Translations under genes and position numbers: made by a program
Shown here: in pieces, positions 1 through 7,932 of the stretch
Layout of the letters: each line of letters starts with the position of its first letter
How positions within the stretch are numbered: the first letter of the stretch is position 1
Assembly (NCBI GenBank): GCA_947489705.1
Contig: CANLEQ010000022.1
Coordinates: 1-62,203, forward strand
Length of the DNA: 62,203 nt
Source of the DNA: an uncultured Paracoccaceae bacterium
GTDB lineage: Bacteria > Pseudomonadota > Alphaproteobacteria > Rhodobacterales > Rhodobacteraceae
Direction of reading: 5' to 3'
Notes under the pieces: generated by a model
Seen by the model: only the letters and a program-made list of their open reading frames with translations
What the model was told of the DNA's origin: nothing
The model's database searches: none

Positions 1-678
1 AGCATGGCGGAGCCAAGCGCCGCGTCTGGCGCAAGGTCCACCTCGCCATCGACGAGGGTGAGGCGGATCAGGAAAGGTCCCGGTGGGGCGTTTCCCCGCC
101 GAACATGGAAGTCTGGGCCGTCGAGAGTTCACTGGCGAATGCCACTGGTCCGAGAGAGCCAGTGGACGGCAGCGGCGTCGACGATGCGCCCATGTTGCCA
201 GGCCTCCTGTCGCAGGTTCCCGCGGACGAGCCGATCGCCTCGGTCACCGCCCCCTCTCGGGACATTGCTCCGCAATGCCCTGTCGGGCAGTGGATGGCGC
301 CTATGACGGGCGGGCCTGCCGCGACGCCGTCGCCAACCGTGGCGCTGATGCGCTCGCCATTGTGCTCGAACCAATGGCGCACAAGGCTCGCTCCCGCCGC
401 GTCGGAACGCCAGACCGTGGAAGAAGGACAGTCCCGGTGCGGGGGCAAGGAACGAGGCCCTGCGAGCCATAAAGCGCTTCGGACGCGCGCTCTGGCGGAC
501 ATGGAGTGGCTACCATCGACGCAGCCGCGTCGAGACCAAGATGAACTGCATGAAGCTCCTCGGTCAGAAGCTCATGTCACGGGACTTCGACCGCCAGACC
601 GCTGAGACCCAGGTCCGCATCGCCATCCTCAACCGCTTCACCGCACTCGGCGTCCCCGTCACGCAGCCCGTCGGCTAA
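1..678 (+). pseudogene. IS5-type transposase remnant, 5' truncated by the window edge
   Basis: Scattered frames reproduce the C-terminal half of an IS5-family DDE transposase. Near the start is HGGAKRRVWRKVHLAIDE, around 300-345 YDGRACRDAVANRGADA, and from about 444 ARNEALRAIKRFGRALW, followed by a SGYHRRSRVETKMNC-like block and DRQTAETQVRIAILNRF before a TAA at 676-678. The blocks lie in different frames, so at least two frameshifts separate them and no functional enzyme can be made. The DDE active site is incomplete in what is visible. I could not identify terminal inverted repeats or a target duplication. It lies next to another decayed stretch, so this end looks like a graveyard of mobile and redundant DNA. 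Family assignment is by motif recognition only. Confidence 0.8.
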
Positions 679-685
679 CGTCAGA

Positions 686-1378
686 CGGGGAAAGGGGAGA
701 TCCGTTCGTCAGGCATTTCGTGCAACAAGGCCACGAGAATGTCGCGGTATTCGGGCTCGAGCGTGGACAATCCGATTCCCACCTAATCGGCAATGGGAAA
801 GAACGAGATCAACGCGGCCATCAGTATCGTGTTGAAATCGCGCTAGCCGATGAATAGAAGCGCCAGAACCGGCACGAGCGTCGCTTTCGGGATCGCGTTG
901 AACCCCAGGAGCAACTGGTAGAGCGCGTCGCGCGCGGTGCGGGAGAATCCCATTGCCATGCCCAGAAGAACTCCGGCGATCACGGCGATGAGCAACCCCG
1001 CGACCGTGCGCCACAAGGTCTGCCATGCGCCGAGCAGGACCGGCGACCAGCCGCGTGAGTGTGAACTTGCCGCGTCCCGATGGCCCGACAACCGCGCAGA
1101 AGCTGCCCTTAGGGACGGCGATATCGAGACCGTCCAGTACCGGCCAAGGCGGGGAACGCCCCGGTCGCGACTTTCGGGATCGCGTCGAGCAATCCGTTGC
1201 CTTTGGTGATCGTGACCTCGAGGCCCTGATCCTTGAACATGCCTTCGTCGACGGCGAGAGTGTAGGGCGCGGCCGGCCCCTCGAACTTCCAGTCGAGCGC
1301 GAACGGCATTTCGGTCTGCGCCGCGGCGACACCTACGGTCAAGCTCATTACTCCCGCGACGGCAAGGGCGTTAATCAT
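686..1378 (-). pseudogene. Collapsed ABC transporter operon (NMT1/SsuA-type binding protein, ATPase and permease fragments)
   Basis: Read on the minus strand, three partial genes follow one another directly. First is the N-terminus of an NMT1/THI5-like periplasmic binding protein (1378 to about 1150, signal peptide then LDWKFEGPAAPYTLAVDEGM). Next is an ATPase N-terminus (about 1149 to 1039) with a degraded Walker A, GPSGRGKFTL. Last is part of a SsuC/TauC-like permease (about 1046 to 686) with WSPVLLGAWQTLWRTVAG and FNTILMAALISFFPIA. The permease frame carries two in-frame stops (around 843 and 784). The gene order binding protein-ATPase-permease is that of taurine, sulfonate or pyrimidine-precursor importers. 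Internal deletions removed most of each gene while leaving a head-to-tail mosaic. No product is expected. Confidence 0.8.
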
Positions 1379-1839
1379 CTCTTCTGTCTTTTGTGGACGA
1401 GCTTGCCAGTCGGTCGCGGCACCTTCCGGCGCAGACGGATGGAGGACGATCTCGGCGAAAGAGGCTTCCATTTTCATGCCCGCTTGATGGGCGACGTGAT
1501 CAATACGCGTGCAAGAAGCGGAAGCTTCGCGAAGTTCGTGCCCATTCCGGCGGCAGGTCGTCCCAGTCTGGTGTGTCTCTCGGACGGGATCGCGAAGACG
1601 TCTCGGAGACGATCCGCCGGGGTCTTACCAACGAGAAGGAGGAAGCGGGATGGGCGTTTGCCTGGCCGTAACGAACGCAATGCGGAGAATCATGATTATG
1701 TAATTACGCAAAGCGGTCTTCGTCCCCGGCTGCGGCGTGTCCGAGCGCCGACATGGCTTGCCCGCTGGGATCTAAATCGCACCCGCTTTCACGTCGTGTA
1801 AACTTCGGCGGAGCATAAGGTTTCGAACGGAGGCCAACC
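1379..1839. other. Intergenic stretch upstream of pyp
   Basis: About 460 bases with no convincing gene. The left part is continuous with the decayed ABC relic. The right part, more AT-rich from about 1680 to 1830, should contain the promoter of the pyp operon, but I see no clear sigma-70 hexamers. An ACGGAGG-like ribosome binding site lies just before the ATG at 1840. Confidence 0.5.
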
Positions 1840-2208
1840 ATGCTCGACAACATTTCCCAATTCGAAACGATCAGTTTGCAGGATCTGGAAGCGATGGAGG
1901 ATGACGAGCGCGATCGGCTTTCCTTCGGTGTGATCGGCATGCAGGCGGATACCGTCGCGGATGTCTACAACGCCACGGAATCGCAGATGTCCGGGGTGGC
2001 GCCGGACTCGGTGCTCGGCGTGCCGTTCTTCGAAACCATCGGCCAATGCATGAACAACTTCATGGTCGCCCAGCGTTTCGAGGACGAGCGGGAGCTCGAC
2101 GATATCGTTCCTTATGTCCTGACCCTGCGTATGCGGCCGCAACGGGTGCGCCTGCGTCTTCTCGCCTCGGCGGACATCTCGCGGCAATACATCCTCGTCG
2201 AGCGTTGA
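1840..2208 (+). CDS. pyp: Photoactive yellow protein (blue-light photoreceptor)
   Basis: A 122-residue protein matching the length and fold pattern of photoactive yellow protein, a small cytoplasmic PAS-fold receptor carrying a thioester-linked p-coumaric acid. The residues that define the family are present: Cys70 (chromophore anchor, Cys69 in Halorhodospira PYP) in FFETIGQCMNNF, and Tyr43 and Glu47 (Tyr42 and Glu46, which hydrogen-bond the phenolate) in DVYNATES. Thr50 is conservatively replaced by Ser51, and Arg52, which gates the chromophore pocket, is Val53. The C-terminus keeps the MxPxxVxxxxxxA strand pattern. It is the first gene of a tight operon with a GGDEF protein (17-base gap) and the PYP-specific ligase. 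Conserved photochemistry residues make a functional receptor likely; its output partner is inferred from context. Confidence 0.95.
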   Translation: MLDNISQFETISLQDLEAMEDDERDRLSFGVIGMQADTVADVYNATESQMSGVAPDSVLGVPFFETIGQCMNNFMVAQRFEDERELDDIVPYVLTLRMRPQRVRLRLLASADISRQYILVER

Positions 2209-2225
2209 CCCAAGGGAATGAGCTT

Positions 2226-3503
2226 ATGTCGAACGACGAGAAGCTGCTGCAGTTTCTGTATGCCTGCCCCGTCGGGCTGATCGAGTTCGACGCGTCGGGT
2301 CGCATCACGATGATAAATCCGCATGCGATGCAGCACCTTCTGCCGCTGGGCGGGCCTGCTGCCAGCGAGAATTTCTTCACCGCGATGGAGAATTGCGCGC
2401 CGGAATTGCGCAGCATCGCGGGGAGCTACACGTCGGATCATGGAACCATCCGCGGCAGCCACCGCATATTCGTGGATCTGGCCGAGAAGCGCCGGAAGGG
2501 ACGGCCCCAGGTCCTCTCCTGTTCGCTCGTGAAGCTCGGGGCCGAACGGTTCATGGCGACCCTCAGCGATATCAGCGACGAGGTCGCGCGCGAACACCGT
2601 TTGCGCCAGGCGGATACGTGGTTCTCCGCATTGATCGACGGGATCAACGATTACGGCGTCATCGTCGTCTCGGGCGACCTGACCGTCATCTCGGCAAACC
2701 GCTCTTTCTCCAGACAGACAGGACGATCCTTCGAGCAGGTGATAGGACGGTCCGTTGGGGACATCCTGTTGACCCCGGATGCGGATGATCCCGGGATGGA
2801 CAGCGTGGAGGACCAGTTCTGCATGGCCGCCCGGGACGGCTGGAACCTCTACGAGGGCTGGGAGCGGCGCGCGAATGGCGAACGCTACTGGTGCCAGCGG
2901 CTGATCGTCGTCCGCGACGAAGACGAAAAGGCGGGGGACTCGACGTTCTCCGTGATCTTGCGGGACGTTCCGCCGCGCGAGAGCGATTCAGGCGATCTGA
3001 TAACCATGCTGACGCGGGACGACCTCACCGGGGCGTCCAACCGGATGTATTTTCACAAGACGCTTCGGCGCGAAAAGCTGCGGTGGCAAAGCCGGAAAGA
3101 TCCGCTTTCGCTGGTCATGCTCGATCTCGATCATTTCAAGGCGATCAACGACCGTTTCGGTCATCCCGGCGGTGATGCGGTCCTTTGCGCCGTGGCGCGG
3201 ACCGCGCTGGCCATGAAACCCGCAAATGCGGTATTCGCCCGTCTCGGGGGCGAGGAATTCGCGCTTCTGTTGCCCGGGCGGGGATTGCAGGAGGCTTCCA
3301 GGATCGCGTCGGATCTCTGCGACGCGATCGCACGGACGCCGATCGAGGCGGCCCAAGGGAAGATCACGGTCACCGCGAGCCTTGGCTGCGCCGAACTCGG
3401 CGAAGTGCAGGGATCGACCGACGACCTCATCGAACTGGCCGACAGTCGACTTTACCACGTGAAACGCACCGGGCGGAATCGCGTGCTCGCGACGACGCCA
3501 TGA
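2226..3503 (+). CDS. PAS-PAS-GGDEF diguanylate cyclase
   Basis: A 425-residue soluble protein without membrane segments. Residues about 5-120 and 130-250 form two PAS-like domains, and residues about 262-420 are a GGDEF domain with the active-site loop GGEEF at 341-345, metal and substrate residues in LDLDHFKAINDRFGH (299-313) and the DDLTGASNR signature before it. It should make cyclic di-GMP from two GTP. The RxxD inhibitory site normally nine residues before GGDEF is absent, so product feedback inhibition is not expected. It sits between pyp and the PYP chromophore ligase; its stop overlaps the next ATG (ATGA at 3500). An AAGGGAA ribosome site precedes the chosen ATG; longer upstream reading would overlap pyp. 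A role as PYP output is inference. Confidence 0.92.
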   Translation: MSNDEKLLQFLYACPVGLIEFDASGRITMINPHAMQHLLPLGGPAASENFFTAMENCAPELRSIAGSYTSDHGTIRGSHRIFVDLAEKRRKGRPQVLSCSLVKLGAERFMATLSDISDEVAREHRLRQADTWFSALIDGINDYGVIVVSGDLTVISANRSFSRQTGRSFEQVIGRSVGDILLTPDADDPGMDSVEDQFCMAARDGWNLYEGWERRANGERYWCQRLIVVRDEDEKAGDSTFSVILRDVPPRESDSGDLITMLTRDDLTGASNRMYFHKTLRREKLRWQSRKDPLSLVMLDLDHFKAINDRFGHPGGDAVLCAVARTALAMKPANAVFARLGGEEFALLLPGRGLQEASRIASDLCDAIARTPIEAAQGKITVTASLGCAELGEVQGSTDDLIELADSRLYHVKRTGRNRVLATTP

Positions 3504-4651
3504 GGTCCGGTCGACTGCCCCGGGCCGCGCTTCGCCGTCTCGTCGCGGCCCTGATCGACGTGGAGATGCAGCGTCAGCGCGGTGGTCGAGGGGCCCTCGC
3601 CTCGGGTCCGACTGAATGCCTCGAACTCGATTCGCTCGAACGGCTTGGCGTGGTGGCGATCCTGCACGAGACATTCGATCTGCCGAACGATGCCTTCGGA
3701 GAGGAGCCCTTCGATACGCTCGACGAATGGGTGGACGCAATCGCGGCGCGGCAACCCAGCCGGCTGGTGGCAAGGACGTCGGGATCGACCGGACGGCCCC
3801 GCCCCTGCTCGCACGACATCGCCGACCTGATGGCGGAAGCGGCATGGTTCGCCGAGCAAGTGCCGGAATGCCAGCGCGTGGTGGCTATGGTACCGGCGAC
3901 GCACCTTTACGGGATTGTCTGGACGGCGCTCCTGCCCGGGCTGATGGGCGTGCCCGTTCTCGAGGCGGCAATCGGCAGGCTGCCGCCGCTGCAGGCGCAC
4001 GACATGATCGTCGCGGTACCCGAACAATGGAGTGCGCTTCTGCGGGTATGCTCGAACTGGCCCCCGAACGTCATCGGCGTGAATTCCGCCGGACCGCTCG
4101 GTGAGGGCATTGCCGCGGCCGCAATGGATGCGGGTCTCGCGAAGATGATCGACGTCTACGGATCCACGGAAACCGGCGCGATCGGCATGCGCCACGCTCT
4201 CGAAGACGGATATGCATTGCTGCCGCACTGGCGCATCGGCGAAGACAAAGGCGAGCCGCAGCTTGTGTCCCGGGACGGACGGCGTCTGGGCTTTCCGGAC
4301 CGCATCGCGTTTCTGGATGAGGGGCGTTTCAAGCCGACCGGGCGTTTCGACGGCGCCGTGCAGGTGGGCGGTCTCAACGTCTATCCCCTCCATGTCGCCA
4401 CACGGCTGAAAAGCGTTCCGGGCGTGGAGGATGCGGCTGTCCGTCTCGGCTCGAACGGGCGGCTCAAGGCCTTTCTGGTCCCTGCCGAAGGCCATCTTCC
4501 CGCGGATATCGAGACGAGCGTCCGCCAACTCGCGAGAGAGCATTTCGGCCCGGCCGAGCGCCCGTCGCATTTGAGCTTCGGACCGGCCCTTCCGAAAAAC
4601 GCCATGGGGAAGCTGTCCGACTGGAGCGAGACCGCGCCCGCAGACGGCTAG
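3500..4651 (+). CDS. pcl: p-Coumarate:CoA ligase for PYP chromophore activation
   Basis: A 383-residue ANL-superfamily adenylating enzyme, shorter than plant 4CL or acyl-CoA ligases (about 540) but in keeping with the PYP-activation family. Visible motifs: phosphate loop TSGSTGRPR (93-101), YGSTETG (220-226), the PTGRFDG hinge region (279-285) and PKNAMGK with catalytic Lys371. It activates p-coumaric acid to the CoA thioester that is transferred to the PYP cysteine. The first 85 residues are not a canonical ligase N-domain. They contain LDSLERLGVVAILHETF around Ser45, which resembles an acyl-carrier-protein phosphopantetheine site. The ATG overlaps the cyclase stop, implying translational coupling. 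No tyrosine ammonia-lyase gene, the usual third member, is in this window. Confidence 0.92.
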   Translation: MRSGRLPRAALRRLVAALIDVEMQRQRGGRGALASGPTECLELDSLERLGVVAILHETFDLPNDAFGEEPFDTLDEWVDAIAARQPSRLVARTSGSTGRPRPCSHDIADLMAEAAWFAEQVPECQRVVAMVPATHLYGIVWTALLPGLMGVPVLEAAIGRLPPLQAHDMIVAVPEQWSALLRVCSNWPPNVIGVNSAGPLGEGIAAAAMDAGLAKMIDVYGSTETGAIGMRHALEDGYALLPHWRIGEDKGEPQLVSRDGRRLGFPDRIAFLDEGRFKPTGRFDGAVQVGGLNVYPLHVATRLKSVPGVEDAAVRLGSNGRLKAFLVPAEGHLPADIETSVRQLAREHFGPAERPSHLSFGPALPKNAMGKLSDWSETAPADG

Positions 4652-4747
4652 CATCGCGATGCCACGGGCTGGCCCCGTAAGTGGCTCCCGAAGACACGAG
4701 GGAAGCCAGGTTTGCCGCCATCGCAAGGACGCCGAGAACGGCGTGGG

Positions 4748-5710
4748 TCATTCCAGAACGCGAATCGGCGCGCCTGCCTTCCACGCAGCCACCGCCTCCG
4801 CCATCTGAGTGTAGAACAGCCGGAACGTCTGTTCGCTGACATAACCGATATGGGGCGTCAGCAGCAATCGCCCCTCGGCGATCAATGCCGGGTCTCGCAA
4901 CGGATCATCGGACGGAAGCGGTTCGACTTCGTAGACGTCCACGGCAGCTGAATGAGGCCGGCCCTCCCGCAGTCCGTCGAGCAACGCCGCGCTGTCGACG
5001 ATCGGCCCGCGCGACGTGTTGATGAACGCCGCACCGGGCTTCATCGCGGCGAACGCCTCGCGTCCGATGAGCCCCCGCGTCCGGTCGGACAACAGAAGAT
5101 GGACCGAGGCAACATCCGACCGGGACATGATCTCGTCGAGACTTGCGCAGAATGTCGCCCCATGCGCCGCGGCACGATCGGGGGTCAGATTCTCCGACCA
5201 GGCGCAGATTCCCATCCCGAAGGGCCGCGCAAGCGCCGCGACCTTCTGGCCGACCTTCCCGAGCCCGATCAGACCGAGCGTCAATCCCTGAAGATCGCGC
5301 CCCATCCCCGTCTGCCAGCCGCCGGAGGCGATGTTTCCCGCCTCGGGGACGATTCGCCGGCCGAGCCCCAGCATCGTCGCCATGAAGAATTCCGCCGTGG
5401 TGGTCCCGCGCATTTCGGTGCCGCAAACGCAGATACCCAGCTCTTGCGCCGCCCGGAGGTCGATGGACTGGTTGCGCAGCCCGGACGCCACGATCAGGCG
5501 AAGGTTCGGCAGCGCGCGCAGCACGTCACCCGGCAGGGGTGTCCGTTCGCGCATGACACAGAGAACCTCGAACGGTTCCAGCCGCGCGACCAGCGCCTCG
5601 GGGTCTGCGACGGTATCATGGAACGCGACGACGTCGCCGAGCGCCGACCAGTCGGCGAACGAGCTGGCCACCCCCGCATAATCGTCGAGAAGGGCGATGG
5701 ATGTCGTCAT
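4748..5710 (-). CDS. D-2-hydroxyacid dehydrogenase family protein
   Basis: A 320-residue NAD(P)-dependent dehydrogenase of the D-isomer-specific 2-hydroxyacid family, which reduces 2-oxoacids to D-2-hydroxyacids or the reverse. The Rossmann motif LGLIGLGKVGQKVA lies near residues 145-158. The catalytic set is visible as Arg in NTSRGPIVD, Glu in DVYEVEPL and His in LTPHIGYVSE. The ATG overlaps the end of a short upstream reading frame (ATGA), and the gene is last in the minus-strand tct cluster, so it probably acts on the carboxylate imported by that system or on a product of it. The exact substrate (glyoxylate/hydroxypyruvate, phosphoglycerate-like or other) cannot be read from the sequence. 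Confidence 0.9.
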   Translation of the reverse strand: MTTSIALLDDYAGVASSFADWSALGDVVAFHDTVADPEALVARLEPFEVLCVMRERTPLPGDVLRALPNLRLIVASGLRNQSIDLRAAQELGICVCGTEMRGTTTAEFFMATMLGLGRRIVPEAGNIASGGWQTGMGRDLQGLTLGLIGLGKVGQKVAALARPFGMGICAWSENLTPDRAAAHGATFCASLDEIMSRSDVASVHLLLSDRTRGLIGREAFAAMKPGAAFINTSRGPIVDSAALLDGLREGRPHSAAVDVYEVEPLPSDDPLRDPALIAEGRLLLTPHIGYVSEQTFRLFYTQMAEAVAAWKAGAPIRVLE

Positions 5711-5876
5711 GCCGGCTCCTCCCCGTCCCAGTCGACCGGGCCATCGAGATAGCGCAGGCCCTTCGCCGCGAGCTTATCTCGGAGGTTCAGAAGGTCGAGC
5801 GTCCGCCCGCCTCGCGCAGGCCGTCGATCACCTCGGCTTCCGCCCTGAGGATCTCGCGAATGGCCATTCCCATCAT
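5707..5876 (-). pseudogene. Short frameshifted reading frame between tctA and the dehydrogenase
   Basis: From ATG at 5876 (or 5873), preceded by an AAAGGGA ribosome site, a frame begins MGMAIREILRAEAEVIDGL and runs to a stop at 5787. If one base is corrected near 5805 it continues as LNLRDKLAAKGLRYLDG and ends at 5707, overlapping the dehydrogenase start by ATGA. The corrected product would be about 56 residues. I do not recognise it. The in-phase junction with both neighbours suggests it was once a translated small gene or the stump of a larger deleted one. No upstream stop separates it from the tctA frame. Confidence 0.4.
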
Positions 5877-7411
5877 TGTCGGACGTCCCTTTAAGTCACT
5901 GTGTTTCGGTTGCCCGGAGACCGGACGGTTGGGGCGCATGACGCCCCAGAGCACCCAGCCGAGCATCAGGACCGTGAGCGCCAGGAACACCGCGCTGACC
6001 GGCCGCTCCAGAAAGATCATCGCGTCGCCCCGGCTCAGCAGCAGCGATCGGCGCAGGTTCTCCTCGATCATCGGTCCAAGGATGAAGCCCATGAGCAGCG
6101 GCGCGGCCTCGAACCCCAGGCGCATCAGCAGGAAGCCGACGCCGGACATCCCCGCCACCAGCAACACGTCGAAGATCGACCGCTTGAGGCTGTAGACGCC
6201 CACGCAGATGAGCAGGATGATCGAGGGGAAGAGCAGCCGGTAGGGAAGCTGAGGGTCCTCACCCAGAGCTGAATGAGCGGTATGTTGAGGATCAGCAGCA
6301 TCAGGTTGCCGATCAGGAAGCTGACGACGAGCCCCCAGGAGAGATCCGGACTCTCGGTGACCACACGCGGCCCCGGAGCGATGCCGTGGATGAGCAGTGC
6401 CCCGAGCATCAGCGCCATGATCGCGTCGCCAGGGATGCCGAGGGTCAGGGTCGGAATGAAGGCCGATTGCGCGGCCGCGTTGTTGGCGCTTTCGGGCGCG
6501 GAGATCCCCGCGATGTTTCCGGTTCCGAACGTCTCGGGCGCACGCGAGGTGCGCTTCTCGACCGCATAGGCCATGAACGAGGCCATAAAGCCGCCGCCCG
6601 TCCCGGGCAGAAGGCCGACGCCGGTTCCGACCGCCGCGCCGCGCACCAACGGCCAGGGCGGCTAGCGCCATTCGTCGCGTGTCGGCATGAGGGAACGCCA
6701 GCTCACGACGGAATTTCCGCCTCCCGCGCCGGCGCCGCTGCCGACGGAGGAGATGACTTCCGTCACGCCGAAGAGAGCCATCGCGATCACGATGATGCTG
6801 ATGCCGTCCATCAGTTCGGGCGACCCGAAGGTCATCCGCATGGTGCCGGAATTCACGTCGATGCCGACCAGACCGACGATGAGACCCAGAAGCATGCTCG
6901 CGAACCCCATCGTCGGCTTGCCCTGGCCGATCGATCCGGCGGCGACAAGGCCCAGCACCATCATCGAGAAATAATCGGCCGAGTGGAAGTTCATGGCGAC
7001 GCGCGCGAGCGGCGGCGCCAGAAAGATCAGCACGACGATCGCCACGCACGAACCGAAGAAGGACGCGATCGTCGTGATCATGAGGGCGGATCCCGCCCGG
7101 CCCTTCTGCGCCATGGGATAGCCGTCGAGGCAGATGACCGCGGACGAGGCCGTTCCGGGCAGGTTGAGCAGCATCGACGCGATGGATCCGCCATATTGCG
7201 CGCCGTAATAGATGCCCGCCAGCATCACGAGGGCGGCGGTGGCCGGCACGTGGAACGTGAGCGGCATCAGAAGCGAGATCGCCGCGAGATGCCCGATCCC
7301 GGGCAGGACGCCGACGATCATGCCGACCGACACGCCCACGAAACAGTAGAACAGGTTCTCGAGCGACATCGCCGTGACGAAGCCGAGCTGCAGACTGTCG
7401 ATCAGGGTCAT
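5787..7411 (-). pseudogene. tctA: TctA-family large membrane subunit of a TTT transporter, broken
   Basis: Clear TctA homology along its length: MTLIDSLQLGFVTAMSLENL at the start, GVLPGIGHLAAISLLMPLTF, YYGAQYGGSIASMLLNLPG and later NAAAQSAFIPTLTLGIPGDA, with the expected run of membrane helices. TctA normally forms the channel of tripartite tricarboxylate transporters. Two lesions are visible: an in-frame TAG at 6664-6662 after TRDEWR, with homology resuming immediately in the same frame, and a one-base frameshift near 6252 after PLIQLWVRTL. The start overlaps the tctB stop as TGATG. No upstream stop ends the C-terminal frame until 5787, so it may run past the original terminus. With tctB also shifted, true decay is more likely than isolated sequencing error, but assembly error is not excluded. 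Confidence 0.85.
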
Positions 7412-7861
7412 CAGAGGGTCCATTCGATGAACGGCACCGGCACGCCGAGCAGCCAGGCGAAGAGCAGCCAGACCGCCGGGACGAGGACGAGTGCCAGAAC
7501 CAGCAAGCCCAACCGTCGGTCTGCGGGCCTGCGCGAGGCCCGCGATCAGGACCGTCGCGACCCCGGCGGGGCCGAGGCCCGTCTTCGGCAGAACGACGGC
7601 GAATGCGACGATCGCGAACGGCATGACGAAAAGCGCCCGCCAGGGCGGGGCCGGCAGCGCCTCGCGCTCCCGTGCGGCACCGATCAGGATCAGCACGCCC
7701 ACAAGGCACATCAACCCGCCGAGGAGCACCGGAAAGAAACCGGGGCCCATCTGGCGCGGCGTGCCGATGCCGTAATCCATGGTGACGTGGACGACCCCCG
7801 CCCCGATGGCAATCGTCGCGAAGCCGGCGAGGGCCTCCTTCGAGCCTAGATAACCTGTCAT
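7411..7861 (-). pseudogene. tctB: TctB-family small membrane subunit of a TTT transporter, frameshifted
   Basis: Starts MTGYLGSKEALAGFATIAIG after a strong AGGAGG-type site and contains the typical TctB pattern GIGTPRQMGPGFFPVLLGG and four hydrophobic segments. After the residues RRPTVGL (about 7515) the frame must shift by one base to continue as LLVLALVLVPAVWLLFAW and reach the natural end FIEWTL at the TGATG junction with tctA. Unshifted, translation would run into the tctA frame and make a TctB-TctA fusion. The subunit is needed with TctA for uptake, so the system is predicted inactive unless frameshifting or sequence error is involved. Confidence 0.85.
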
Positions 7862-7932
7862 CGCGGGCCTCCTCTCCCTGCGGGCTCTTGGATCCGGGGC
7901 ACGTGCCGAGCGGCACACCCCGGATGCCGCGA

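Noticed and set aside
1025-1801. A 258-codon plus-strand frame across the decayed ABC region
   Set aside because: Recognisable homology lies on the minus strand; this frame has no motif and crosses the boundary into non-coding DNA.
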